Assembly: GCF_036898095.1 (NCBI RefSeq)
Contig: NC_090725.1
Span: forward strand, 208,859,353 to 208,923,352
Source of the DNA: Palaemon carinicauda
Taxonomy: Eukaryota > Arthropoda > Malacostraca > Decapoda > Palaemonidae
Direction of reading: 5' to 3'
Length of the DNA stretch: 64,000 nt
Part shown: positions 1 to 14,849 of the stretch, in pieces
Numbering within the stretch: the stretch's first letter is position 1
How the letters are laid out: the number at the start of each line of letters is the position of its first letter
The notes under the pieces: model-generated
What the model was told of the DNA's origin: nothing
The model's input: only the letters and a program-made list of their open reading frames with translations
The model's database searches: none
Made by a program: the position numbers and the translations under genes

Positions 1-1110
1 GGAAGAGGTGAAGAAGAAGCTGGAGAAGCAGGATGAGGTGCTGGAGAAGTTGGAAAATCAGGATGAGGTGCTGGAGAATCAGTATGAGATGCTAGAGGAT
101 GAGCTGGAGAACCTGGAGACTCAGGATGGGATGATGAAAGAGATGTTGGAGAATCGGGATGAGATGCTAGAAGATGTGCTGGAGAAGCTTGGGAATTAGT
201 ATGAGATGTTGGAATAGGTGCTGGAGAATCAGGATGAGATGCTGGAAGAGGTGCTGAAGAAGCTGAGGATTCAGGATGAGGTGCTGGAGAAGCTGAGGAA
301 TCAGGATGAGGTGCTGGAGAAGCTGGAGAATCAGGATGAGATCTTGAAGAGTTGCTGTAGAAGCTGGAGAATCAGTTTGAGATGCTGGAAGAGGTGCTAA
401 AGAAGCTGGAGAATCAATGAGATGCTGGAAGAGGTGCTGTAGAATCAGGATGAAATGCTGGAGAAATTGGAGTATCAGTATGAGACGCTGGAAGAGGGGT
501 TGGAGAATCAGGATGAGATGCTAGAAGAGACGCTGAAGAATCAGTATGAGATGCTGGAAGAGGTGCTGGAGAATCAGGATGAAATGCTAGAAGAGGGGCT
601 GGAGAGTCAGGATGAGATGGTGGAGAGTCAGTATGAGATGCTGGAGAGTCAGTATAATATGCTAGAAAAGGTGCTGGAGAATCAGGATGAGGTGCTGGAG
701 AAGCTGGAGAATCAGGATGAGATGCTTGAAGAGTTGCTGTAGAACTGGAGAATCAGTTTGAGATGCTGAAAGAGGTGCTAAAGAAGCTGGAGAATCAATG
801 AGATGCTGGAAGAGGTGCTGTAGAATCAAGATGAAATGCTGGAGAAATTGGAGTATCAGTATGAGACGTTGTAAGAGGGGTTGGAGAATCAGGATGAGAT
901 GCTAGAAGAGACGCTGAAGAATCAGTATGAGATGCTGGAAGAGGTGCTGGAGAATCAGAATGAAATGCTAGAAGAGGGGCTGGAGAGTCAGGATGAGATG
1001 GTGGAGAGTCAGTATGAGATGCTGGAGAGTCAGTATAATATGCTAGAAAAGGTGTTGGAGAATCAGGATGAGATGCTGGAAGAGGTGCTGGAGAATTAGG
1101 ATGTGGTGTT
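1..1110. repeat. Degenerate minisatellite, 30/33-bp units, with a 381-bp higher-order duplication
   Basis: Tandem units built on ctggagaatcaggatgagatg, about 30 or 33 bp each and mixed with shorter variants, run from the window start to about 1110. A larger block is duplicated: the segment near 361-470 recurs near 741-850 with an offset of 381 bp, a multiple of three. Read on the + strand the units give Leu/Glu/Gln/Asp-rich heptad-like peptides. Read on the minus strand they give Pro/Ser/His/Asp-rich peptides that continue without a stop from the C-terminal region of the Tigger transposase (796-1277). The minus reading is the likely coding history, and the + strand coiled-coil look is probably an antisense by-product. 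The array continues upstream of the window. Confidence 0.85.
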
Positions 1111-2781
1111 GGAGGAGCGGCAGAGGTAGAGGTTTTAGGTTCAGGTCCAGGCCTCTCTACCTTTTTCAAGTACCTACACAGGTTTGTCTGCCAGGATTGC
1201 CTACTCTTGTCTTCCAAAATCTTGTAAAACCTCACAGCATTCATGACACCCCTGGACACCTTCATAAATCTTCCCATTATGGGATCCTGTTCCTCAACTT
1301 TGCATTTGCTCCCTCTAACAGAGCCAAACCTCCTTCTAGCTTGGCCAAACCTCCCTCTAGCAGGGCTAAACCTTCTACCAAGGCCTCGGTTTTAAATTTC
1401 TTGGTTTCTGGGATCGGGGTGTCTGCAATCATCTGGCTCTCAAGCTCAATGGTGTCCTCAGCTGACAACTCTACATGAGATGCCAAGAGCTTGGGGACAT
1501 CAGCATCCACCTCAAGATCTAGCTGCTAACTGAGCTCAACAACCCTCTTGGTGACAACCTCAACTGTCTCCTCAAAGTCAAAGAAATAATTGACAAACTG
1601 GGAGTAAAGCATCCTACAGACACCATTCATGTTGGTTTGCTTCACCTCATCCCAAGCTTCAGCTTTGTTCCTAATGGCATCTCAGATTTTGTAGAACTTG
1701 CAGAACATCTTGAGGATCATGTTATTTTCCTTTTTTGTTACCTCCAAAGCCATAGCCTTGAAGGAAGCAATTACCCCTTGGTTCATAGGTTGTAACAGAG
1801 AATTAGTTTTTTAGGGTAAGTAAACCACCTTGAAATTGGGATGGAAGTCATCTTATTTGACAGAGTGACCCGGGGAATTGTCCAGCAATAGCAGAACCTC
1901 AAAACGTAGCCCCCCTTAGCACAATACTGTTCAATTTCAGGCATAAAATGGTTAAAAAATCCATCCCCAAATAACAAGGTCACCCTTGCCTTCCTATTAA
2001 ACTTCCAGATGACAGGTAGCTGACTCCTCTGAACCCCCGTGAATGCCTTGGGATTCTCAGCCTGATACACAAGCATAGTCTTCAGCTTGGAGTCCTCAGA
2101 AGCATTATCCCTAAGAAGCAAAGTCAGTCTCTTCTTGCCAACGTGTGTCCTGGTCCGTCATCTCCGCCTTATTGCTGTAGTTCCGGTTCAGTATATGATT
2201 CCAAAATAAGCTTGTCTCATTCACATTGAAGTCTTGTTCAGCACAAAACCCACCTTATCCCATAATCTCAGCCAACACAGCAAGGAATTCACTTGCTGTT
2301 TCAATATCAGCACTACCAACTTCACCTTGAACCTTAAGGTTATGCAATTTAACACAAGCCTTAAATTTCATAAACCACTCCCTACTTTCACTCCCTTCCC
2401 CCTTTAGACGTTTCAAGGTCTCAAACAAATGTTTAGCCTTCTCCTGAATAACTATAACACTCACTGGCAAATGCCGCTGATCCTGGTCATCCAACCAGAG
2501 CACTAATAGCTTCTTCATCTCAGTAATGAGACCACTCCTTTGATTTGTAATAATGGTCGACATCATAGAGAAAGATCCTTTCACATGCTCAAGGATGTGA
2601 TGGTTAACCTTGATGATAGTCGCAACCAGAAAATGAATAAGGCCTAACATATGACCTATGTTCGTAGAGGTCTCCCTATTTTTGTTTCGCTTCACTATAT
2701 CTATTTAATTTCCATCATAATGGCTTTCTTCTTCTTGGATGCATTGTCACCAAAAGAGTCTCCCTTATGTTTTCCAAACAT
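796..2781 (-). pseudogene. Tigger/pogo-type DNA transposase remnant
   Basis: A decayed transposase of the pogo/Tigger branch of Tc1/mariner, which would cut and paste its own DNA in the nucleus. Reading down the minus strand from an ATG at 2781: a basic N-terminus and psq-type HTH (TNIGHMLGL, then ATIIKVNHHILEHVK), a CENP-B-like HTH (LLVLWLDDQDQR, then KAKHLFETLK), and a DDE region with LLLLDNSPGHS near 1870-1890 and LLQPMNQGVIASFKA near 1770-1790. The tail is SRGVMNAVRFYKILEDK at about 1190-1260, typical of Tigger C-termini. Stops and frameshifts interrupt it at 2700, 2250, 2120, 1780 and elsewhere, so it cannot make an intact protein. Unusually, its C-terminus runs into a Pro/Ser-rich minisatellite. 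Family assignment is firm; the exact lineage is not determined and no terminal inverted repeats were found. Confidence 0.85.
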
Positions 2782-5090
2782 GATACAAAGCAAAATAGAG
2801 GTACAAAAGTATCCAGAAAAGAGTAACACCAAAATCCCGAATGCGTATCGCAAGCTAAGATGGTGAGCTAATGCTAATGGAATGAGTAATGCACCACTAC
2901 ATGGCCAGACAACGGCATTAGTTTTCGCCTTGTCAGCAAGTGATTTGCTGTATTAACGCAACAAATGTCATTACTTGAAACTGAGTACACTGATTTTCAA
3001 GTACGTTATGGGAACCCATTCTTAACAGTGAATTGTCGTAACCCTGACGGTCTTGTGTATACTGTTTACATATTGTGTCATTACCATATTATTTTTTTTA
3101 CTTTAGTAAGGTGATATGATTATCATATTACAACATTAGAATGTTTTACAGATGGCCTTTCTTATTAGTGGGTTTTACATCATAGTCAAAATAATGACCA
3201 ACTCATGATGGGCTTAGGTTGTGACCTGCAAGTTAAATGATCATGTTAATCTAAGCTGACCTGCTATTTATACAGACTATCCAAATTCTAACACTCATTT
3301 GTCCCTAAACTAAACTTTATCAAGATATGCTCACAGAAATACAATTACCCATCTTCAAGTCTTGACTAGAAAAAATAAAGTAATAGAAATGCTACCAAAA
3401 TTAAATAAAATTGCTATAGTGAATATACTGTAGGTCATTGTGGCAAAGTTGATTAAAAAAAAAAAAAAAAAAACCTTCAACCTCCCCTAACACTTCCATC
3501 CAACTATAGGGTCATTGTTCCTTGAATCATTTTTTTAGTTTTTTACTACATTCCACCTAATCTCGAAAACACTGATGAAAGATTTTTATAATATAAAGGA
3601 ACCTCTCCTGATGTACATATTAGTCTGTCGCCAAAGCCGACTCGACAGCACCGTTACTCCAAAAATAGAAATTTCTAGTTATTATCTTCAAAAAGTTGAA
3701 GATTGAGAGAGAGCAATAGAGTATTATTTTCCTAGTGTATTGACTTCTGTTTTTTTTTTAAATTTAGGGATAAGTATTTACTGTAGATAGGCTCTCATTG
3801 TGGATTATATGGTATTGTCTTTAACCTTATGTATCATCCTTTTCAGAAATACATTCTCATTCCGATTTGGAGAGTATTTCTATACTGAACTACGATTTAA
3901 TACGATATCATAAATACCAGAGTAATTTCAAGATATACAGTAGATAAGGAAATAGTATCTTTTACTCATTTTCGGAACCACATTCTTATACAATCAAAAA
4001 ATGTTCCTTCAGAAGATGCTTTGTGATAGAGGTGAGAAGTGTAATGAGCAAGCATTTTTTTTATCAGAGTAATTCAGATTCTGGAACTTTTTTTTTTCCT
4101 ATATCAAGGACATTGCCCATAAAATGGGGATTGGCGATCCAGTACAGAATGAAAATGTAAGCGTGAGGTCCAAAATGCAGTGCTTGAATCAAAATTCATA
4201 TATTTTAGGGAATGATTTGGCATTTAACTCATTTTAGTCTTGGTTCGTAGGAGAATATTATTTTTTATTGCCTTTTCTTTCTAATTGGATATTTTAAATA
4301 GGAAATATTTATCGTTTGGCTTCATTCAATCCCCCCAAAAAGAGAAGATTTTGGAAGTCAAGTGTATTCCTGATTGAGGTTTTAAAAATTCAGTTTTGGT
4401 TTTGTGATTAGCTTTTTCCTACCTCCTATAGAATGGGGTAGTTAGCATTGTGACCCAGAGGTAACATTAAAATAAACAAAATTTTGATAATATTTATTTT
4501 GATGCTTACATGAGGGTCACATTATGTCCCGCTCTCCTCACTTAAGTGATTCACCCAGAGATGTATGTTGACTGAAATACTTTATTATGGTATCAAAGCG
4601 GTAAGGTGGAGTATTGATCACAGAATTCGGATTCGATCTCATGAAATCTCCCAACATTCGTATGGATTGTCGTTCCCTTAGGGGAAGGTATAGGAAATGA
4701 AGGAAAAACGTTTGATTCATTTGTAAGGTCAAAAGAAGTTCACGCTTCAGGAATATTAGCAGTGACCTACCAGTATGTATGACAATAATAAATATGTAAT
4801 ATTAAAATTATTAACTGTATTCTGATAATTATCGTATATTTTCACAATTTCATTCATTTTTGCATTTCTCAGCAATAGAATATATGATCCCTTTTGCACC
4901 AGTGACCCTGGATGCAGTGCCAGGAAATTTATAAATAATCAATCAGTCATTACCTCAAATCACTATATTAGGCAGTATGGGAAAATAACTAAGGTTTATA
5001 TTATGCAACATGAAAATGATTCTATACTTTAAATTGTAAACATTACAGGCTTTTTTTTTTTATATTGAATGAGATCTTTTATAATTTCAG
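2782..5090. other. AT-rich non-coding sequence upstream of the first visible exon
   Basis: No convincing gene or transposon. It holds an A-run near 3451-3470, several T-runs and AT-rich unique-looking sequence. It is presumably the 3' part of an intron of the aminopeptidase gene, because a splice acceptor follows at 5089-5090 after a T-rich tract. Confidence 0.6.
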
Positions 5091-5240
5091 ATTGCTGCGA
5101 TCTAAATTGTTAATGGCAGCCGTAAATTGTGGTAATGTGAATGCTATAAGAGAAGCACAGAGACAGTTTTCAGCTTGGCGTTCTAAGAATGAAGCTGTTC
5201 CCCCAAATATACGTTCAGTCGTTTATAATACTGGTGTTAG
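5091..5240 (+). CDS. M1 zinc aminopeptidase, internal exon (C-terminal helical domain)
   Basis: First visible exon of a secreted or membrane M1-family metallopeptidase (aminopeptidase N/A or ERAP type), which removes N-terminal residues from peptides. It is bounded by a T-rich tract plus ataatttcag and by the donor gtaagt. The first base completes a codon, 49 codons follow and the last two bases (ag) are completed in the next exon. The peptide has family hallmarks: [15 protein letters not shown], then [10 protein letters not shown] and [13 protein letters not shown], matching the conserved pattern in which a small helix pair precedes 'PP-N-R-VY--G'. The zinc site (HEXXH and distal Glu) and GAMEN motif are upstream of the window. 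Which M1 subfamily this is cannot be settled from the C-terminal domain alone; aminopeptidase N or A is the best guess. Confidence 0.9.
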
Positions 5241-5256
5241 GTAAGTTCTATGATTA

Positions 5257-6883
<1,627 letters not shown>

Positions 6884-6932
6884 AGTGACAACTACAGAGT
6901 TGAAGGAAATATGCAAATGATGAAGTTAAACT

Positions 6933-7124
<192 letters not shown>

Positions 7125-7126
<2 letters not shown>

Positions 7127-7990
7127 CAAATACTTCCTGCATCACCAGTAGTAGGAGTAATCTCTACAGGTATCTCTATCGATCAGAGATTTCCCTTCCC
7201 ACAGGCCTCCACCTCCCAATCCCCCAGACCTCCTCGCAACTGCGATACTATACCTCCTTTGTGTTTCCCTGGAATGTCCCATGGGTATGCTAGGCTCAGC
7301 CTTCCATGATGTTGTCAACACCGGCCATTACCTCTCTGGTCGTCGTACGGACAACACGTTGCGCTTACCTTCATCAGAGTTTTCCTTGTAACCTTGTGTT
7401 ATCGTGTGTGGATCTTGTGATCCTCGATCCCTACTATGGATCCTGGGTGAGTGCAACATCATTGCCCAGGAGTGAGTGAGAAGTTATGTGCTGCCTTTTG
7501 ACCCACATGTGGTGTACATCGTGTAGGGGCAGTGTGTGTTCCCAGATTGACATGTGTGCTGAGTGCGTGGTCTGGAGCGATGCCCAATGGGCCAATATGA
7601 CCACAAAGAAGTCAGAGGAGGACAGGTCGCCCTCGTGAAAGGATATTAGGTCTCGTCCTTCTTACGCGTGCTCAACAGTATCCAGTGTTTTGGCGACTTC
7701 TTTGTCTCCAGGGATGCCCACGGTGGCAGAGGAGGTAGCGGGACCGGTCAGATCCTCACGCTTCCCCATCCATGGCCGGGAAACCCCACCCTCCTTGCCA
7801 TGGTGGGAGAGTTGAGGGGAGATTGGCCTCCCATCTTTATTCCCAGCATTCGCTCAGTGGCTCCAAGGAGCCGATCTCTCCTCATGGGGTCAAGGGACTG
7901 GTCCCGCGTATAAGGGAGTGGAAAGAACAAGGAGGACAGTTCTTCTTCCAAGAGGTATCATTCCTCCAAATATTCTGGACCAAGGTGAGT
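7125..7990 (+). mobile_element. Unclassified retroelement fragment with a Cys-rich Gag-like motif
   Basis: GC-richer than its surroundings and bounded on the left by (TA)n. In one + frame, 7522-7602 reads CRGSVCSQIDMCAEC followed by VVWSDAQW, i.e. C-x4-C-x5-C-x2-C-x2-W-x4-W. This resembles small Cys-rich modules seen at the start of retroelement Gag-like proteins, and a stop follows near 7638. An ATG at 7437 lies upstream in a similar context. No reverse transcriptase or integrase motif is visible. The right side abuts the 3'-truncated end of a minus-strand DIRS Gag, so the junction near 7985 may be an insertion or deletion point. Confidence 0.35.
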
Positions 7991-9608
7991 TAGTTCTGGT
8001 CTCAGTCTGCTGCTGAGACCGTTGTCCCCTTTATTCCGGTAACATCATCCCAGATGTTCCGGAGCAGGGGCATCCTAGAAGACATACCCCACTTTTGCAT
8101 AAGGCTCTTATTCCCCTGAGCTGCTCTGCCCATTACTTCCTTGACCAATTTCTGAGGAAAGATACCTTTCCCCCCAAATGTTTGAGTCAATCAACTTCTT
8201 AGGCTCATGCGTAATAACTGCTCCAGCTAGGACGTGTTCTCTGTATGCTCTTCTGGCTAAAAAGAAAGCGTGTAGATTTCTGTGGAAAGTAGCCAGATGA
8301 GTCTTTGCCAGGACTGGGAAGAGGTCTGATTTGAAATAGTTCCCAATTAACATATCCAGATAGAACTAGTGGGACAAATAAGCAGATAGCCTCTCCTTGG
8401 CTTCCAATTCTTCCTTCAAAAGGAATTCAGAAATTATAGGCAACTTTTCATTGAACTGTTTGCCTTCAATGTCCCTATCCAGTTTTCTAACCGTAAAATT
8501 TTGACATCTTCCCAACTGTCCTAGTCATAAGGAAGGGCTAGGGAGACAGGTTTGCACTCCTCTAGCACTGGTAATAGTCTACCTTCCATTACTGCCTTTT
8601 TCACAGCGTCTAAACTTTTTAAGGCGAAGTAAAGACAGTATCTTTAGGGGCAATAAATGTGACCTGTTTTTTGCCAAAGGCAGAAAGTTGGGTATTGGTA
8701 ATTCGGCCGTCTTAAGTTCCTTTACCAATAAGGATTGAGCCTTGTTGTTGTCCAGGATGATAGTCTCCTTAGGAATTGTATCATCTCTAATGGACACTTC
8801 TGAGTTTAGCCTTACATAACAGTAAGGATAATTGTCAATAGAGGGGTAGATGAGTACTCTGGCAGGCTCGGCACAGGTGGAGCCTTAGACTTGGGTGCTT
8901 GTTGAAAAGCGTCTACCTTCGCTTCTAAGGATGCTTGAGCTCGTTTATGTATGTTTTCCATGGAAGCCATAAACTCCAAATGACCAAGAACAAAGATGTA
9001 TTTGGCACAGGAATGGGAGTCAAGGTGTAGGCAGGGGCGGTAGATATAGGGATGGGGGATTGAGCCTAAGAAATACTCTGCAATGTACTTACCTGATGGA
9101 TATCTATGGAGTCATCAGAGGCTTCCATGGTCAGCAGGATCCTTTCCCTCTCTGACGTTACAGAAGAGGTCCCCGACATGTTGTCGGCCTCTAGCTCATC
9201 ACTTGAAGAGCGTCCCGAACTTCATCTTCCACATGATCCAATTGTACCGACTGGAGTTGAACCATCAGTATCTGGTGACCAAAAACAGCAGTCACCTCGG
9301 CCTTGGGGAAGAGGAGGTCCTTGAGTTCCATGGAAGGAAGGTAAGGGGCACCATCAGAACTATTCTGAAAGCCTCTCACCCAATCTCTAATGGTCTTCTG
9401 ACCCCTCACTTTCTCATCCTGGGAGACGTTGGTAGTGTGGAAACCAGTGTAGATGAGGCCCTTGTATATGCTGCAGTTGGAAGGATCCCAGATTGCAAGG
9501 GACCCTTTAGAAACATGAGTCTGCATGCTTCCGGCAAGTCATGTGGCCACAAGGCGACTTGATCCGCCTGGTGCAGGTTACTGTCAAACACTCCATGTCT
9601 TCAGCAAC
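7990..9608 (-). pseudogene. DIRS-1 gag, main exon (broken)
   Basis: Recognised by similarity to the intact-looking DIRS-2 Gag in this window. Blocks read IRDWVRGFQNSS and LKDLLFPKAEVTA (9300-9400), NNKAQSLLVKELKTA (8690-8760), VLAKTHLATFHRNLHAFFLA then THEPKKLIDSNIWG (8170-8310) and LMQKWGMSS (about 8080-8110). The presumed exon begins right after ctttacag, with an ATG 12 bases in. The first 25 residues contain C-x4-C and H-x2-C-x2-H-x3-C. Frameshifts and stops after about 25 residues and between blocks make it a pseudogene. The protein would package the element's RNA. Confidence 0.75.
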
Positions 9609-11691
9609 CTGTAAAGATAGAAAATTTTGAATGAGTACAAGTAGTGTATCAATAAATTTTCATATCTTACAGTAAACAGGTAAATATATATTAGAATAGA
9701 AATTTCTTAAAACAATCTCTAGATTACATTTTTTTCTACTACACTAGCTACGGCTACAGCTACACTACAGTAGAAAGCTCATGCCAAACAGCTCAGAATT
9801 CTTTAAGGACTCCTAAAACAGTCTGGTAGAATAGGGAAAAAGGATCACATCAGTGGAACGCCATATCCCCCAAAGTCAGTCTATTAGACACCGTAAGGTG
9901 GTAAATTCACATACGATCCTGCCTGAGCCAGTAGTGACTGTCCCCAAGGCAGCAGCAACCGTGTCTAAGGCGAAAGCTATTCCTAGCAACCATGGCTTTA
10001 TGAACTGACCTTTCAATACCCATATAAATGTCGACACAATGCGGCAGTAGCATTGTCAAGTCGGCAAGAAAAATTGGACAATCCTATATGGAAAAAGTCC
10101 ACGGGCAAGGGGAAATGCCAAGGTTAATGGAAGGGAGTAGATAAATGAATCTGCCAAAGTCCTAGATGTTAACATTAAATCATGAGGAAGAAGAGTAGCC
10201 CTTTAAGATAATGAGAGCCGTACGAGATGGCCAGGATGCTGAGAATTCGTAAATTCAAGGGAGATACTAAGAATTAGGAGGAATCCAATTGACCAACTTT
10301 AGAGGAGAATGTTCCTCAGTTCTGGAAGTGGGAAAAGACGCAGATGACCAGCCTAAGGCGGCAGAGGGGTGGGGGTACCCCCTTAACCTACCCACATCCA
10401 AGGTTAGAACAACTCAAGCCAACAGGACTGGAAGTATTGCCAAATGGTAATACTCCGGCCAGGAAGCTTCCGACCAGGCAAATGAGTCAAGACTCCGCAG
10501 CACAAGATACATAGCCCAGGATGAAAAGCTGCAGTCAGAGAATAGGCAACTACTAAGGTGGCAGAGGAGAGCCCCAAGGGGTTCTAAATCTGGGCCTAGA
10601 TAAGGTTAGGCCATAAGAAATCCACTGTGAAGGAAAGCCTAGCCTATATAGCGGTTGAGGGATGCTCAAGTGCAAGGGAATGTAGACTAGACAAAGGCAT
10701 TGTAGTTCCTAGGACAGTGAAGGATTTATGGCCTAACTAGTCTCGAAGGTGGAAGAGAGAATTAATCCAGGGAAGGAATAATATCTTGCCTACCTAGGGT
10801 CAGCCTAGAAAGCCCACAAGCTATCTTGTTCATCTATATAGCAATTAAGGTCACCTCATCACCAGGGAACTGGACTGGAAGGGAATAATGTTCCACAGCA
10901 AGTAGACGCACTAGCCAGGCAAAAAGAGGGGGAAGGAAGGGAGGCTTAGAAAATGGTGAGTTGGCAGAATAGGAAGGCCTAACTGTAGTAATAGAACTAA
11001 TATGTTGTTCCAAGGGGTCTGCAGTTATTGGGCACAGAGAACAAGTCCTCATAACCGGCTGCCAGCCTACCAAAAACTAAGTAATGAGGCCTAGTAAATG
11101 GGTAAGGCGATACAAAAGGAAAGTCTACCTGTCAGCATTAGAACAAGATTGGTTGCATTTTAGCGATCAACCGAGTGTAAACACAGGGAACAAGTCCCCA
11201 CAACCCGTGCTGCCGTGGCAAGCACTAAGTGAAATACTATCACGCTAGGACAACTGTAAAACACCATCCACTGCTCCCAAAAGGACCTTCAGGGCTGCAG
11301 CTCCCTGCTATGACGTATCGATAGCATGGGAGAATGGGCGGCCTCATGAAAACCATAAGGTTATACGTGGTCGAGGGTGAGGATGCATATGTACACAAGT
11401 ACCAGTTATGGGCGATGGCTAAGAATCAGAGTTAGCCTAGGTCAAGACTGATAGAATACAAACGTGGAAAATAGAAAAAGGTATATATAACCCATAATCA
11501 TACCACAGTTGTAAAAGAGTATATAAAACATTCTTAGAAGGCTATAAAAAATATACTGAGCCATATATGAGCTGCCAGCTTCGGCCCTGTGACGGCCGCG
11601 GACAAATAATGCACACAGCGTAAATATACCAAGGTGGAGATTCGAAATTCTGAAATTTATCCAACACAAAAGGAAATGGTACTCAACTTAC

Positions 11692-11724
11692 TGTAGTCGA
11701 TGAAAAAGAAGCAGAACCGTCCAT
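11692..11724 (-). CDS. Putative exon 1 of DIRS-1 gag
   Basis: ATG at 11724 followed by ten codons (MDGSASFSSTT), then a consensus donor gtaagt at 11691. Joined to the acceptor at 9610-9609 the reading frame continues in phase into VAED-MEC of the gag exon. A sister copy (DIRS-3, about 47886) has the near-identical start MDASASSSSTKLST. The splicing is inferred from sequence only. Confidence 0.5.
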
Positions 11725-12254
11725 GATCTCAAAATCACTCAAAAAGCTACAAAACATGCAGAAAACTCCCAAGCAAAACCGTCAAGATGGCGCTACCCAG
11801 AAGAAATGAAGAACCAGCAAACATGTTTACAGTAGCTCATTGGAATGAGAGTTGTAATGGCCCTCTCGTCCACGTATCCAATCCTATTCCATATCCTTCG
11901 AGACTAGGTTAACTCTTTTCGGGGAAGGATAGCCATGGCTTATTTTAAACATGTCCCTGTTGCATTCACGATAAATCTCAGGATATTCTTCACTCCAGGG
12001 GATAAAACCCTGTGATATTTCTTGGGTAAAATTCTCTCGTATATCATCCGCAGAAATATCCCAAGTAGAAAGCTGCCTTTGAGGACGACTCCGGCACTCA
12101 GGCTTAGCCTGAATATTAGATTTTCCAAAAGGAATATGTACAGTATAGGCAAATTTGCAAGCTGTAATTCGAACGAGGCTTGTAGGTGTGGAAGACTAAC
12201 TGGCATCTCTTGCCACGCATTATGGGGAGATACACTTTGTCAAACAAACAATCT

Positions 12255-12955
12255 ATTATTATTATTATTATAATTATTATTATTATTATTATTGTTATTA
12301 TTTTTATTATTACTTGCTAAGCTACAACCCTAGTTGAAAAAGCAGGATGCTATAAGCCCAGGGGCTCCAACAGGGAAAATAGCCCAGTGAGGAAAGGAAG
12401 CAAGGAAAAATAAAATTAATATTTCCCATACCAACTATAAAAACTTTAATAAAGCAAGAGGAAGAGAAATAAGATAGAATAGTGTGCCCGAGTGTACCCT
12501 CAAGAAAGAAAACTTTAACACAGTACAGTGAAAGACCATGGTACAGAGGCTATGTCACTACCCAAAACTAGAGAACAATGGTTTGATTTGGGAGTGTCAT
12601 TCTCCTACTAGAAGAGCCGCTTACCATATCTAAAGAGTCTCTTCCACCCTTACCATGAGGAAAGTAACCACTGAACAATTACAGTGCAGTAGTTAACCCT
12701 TTGAAAGAAAAATTGTTTGGTAATCTCAGTGTTGACAGGTGTATGAGGACAGAGGCAAATTTGTAAAGAATATGCCAGACTATTCGGTGTATGCGTAGGC
12801 AAAGGTAAAATGAACCATAACCAGAGAGAAGGATCCAATGTAGCTCTGTCTGGCCAGTCAAAGGACTCCATAACTCTCTAGCATCATAACAGGTAGCTGG
12901 TGCCCTGGCCAACCTACTACCTAGCAAAGTTGAATGATTTCTCATTCAAGTTTTT
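12255..12955 (-). repeat. (ATT)n-tailed 0.7-kb interspersed repeat, copy A
   Basis: Begins with (ATT)n at 12256-12310, then the block ttgctaagctacaaccctag, and ends at ctggccaacctactacc near 12920. The same unit occurs at 22996-23765 and, inverted, at 24280-24955. The ATT run is the 3' tail, as its position matches the end of a LINE remnant at 56255-56655 that shares about 150 bp of 3' sequence. It is therefore probably a non-autonomous or 5'-truncated LINE-related element lying on the minus strand. Confidence 0.75.
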
Positions 12956-13491
<536 letters not shown>

Positions 13492-13654
13492 TATATACAG
13501 TATATACAGTTTATAGATAGATACATAGATAGATAAATAGATAGATATAGATATAAATATAGATATGAAATCTTAGAATTAAAAAGTCAAAGAATAATCA
13601 CAATTCCTAATGAAAAATATATTACCATCTTTTTGAAATATTGTCAAATCTATA

Positions 13655-14343
<689 letters not shown>

Positions 14344-14849
14344 GGTTACATTTATTTGTCAACGCTGATAATGAAAAAGAAAGATGAGATACATTCAACA
14401 ATTAGTGTAAGAATTTAAATTGTCATTAACAGAATTCAATCTCCTCGGTAGTAACCACAAAATTCTTTCATATCTTGGTTATTGAAATAAGCCTAACCAA
14501 TTAGCCAATGATGAAAACACATATAACTTGTATTTAAAGGAAGATTTCGCACAACAACTGGAGTCTTATTTACATTTCATTTAATTAGATGCTAAACTTC
14601 TTTGTGCTTTATAAAAAAAATCATAATCGTTATCGGTATTATGCTATAAAAGTAATTTGCAATCACATTAGGCCAATGGTTATGCCCTGGGCAGTTCCTG
14701 CTGCCACTAATTAGCTGAACCATTGAAAAGAGGTGAGGGGATTAGTGATGAAGGAGAAGGATCGTTCTCCGAAATAAGCGATTTATACATAATTAAGGAA
14801 CAAATTAAATCATCGCCAAAGGATAAAAGGAACAAAACGAAAACCAACT
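14344..14849. other. AT-rich intron sequence, nothing recognised
   Basis: No coding or repeat signature seen on either strand apart from adjacency to the DIRS-4 fragment on the right. Confidence 0.5.

Larger units (their letters stand above)
7985..12090 (-). mobile_element. DIRS-1: 5' half of a DIRS-type tyrosine-recombinase retrotransposon
   Basis: Minus-strand DIRS element keeping its left terminus (about 11850-12090), leader, a short exon 1 (11692-11724), a 2.08-kb putative intron and most of gag (9608 to about 7990). The terminus matches the DIRS-3 termini here: both share the tail after gtcgtcct, the block tctacttgggatattt and the block agccatggctatccttcc (read on the minus strand). RT, RNase H, recombinase and the right terminus are missing, so the copy is 3'-truncated. 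Confidence 0.75.

Noticed and set aside
8..742. Apparent + strand coiled-coil protein genes (MLENQDEMLEE-like)
   Set aside because: They are the antisense of a minisatellite that continues the minus-strand Tigger transposase tail, and stops break them every 60-100 codons.
12650..12945. Possible conserved ~70-residue protein in repeats A, B and C
   Set aside because: The similarity follows from the repeats being copies of each other; frames differ in ends and carry stops, and no domain is recognised.
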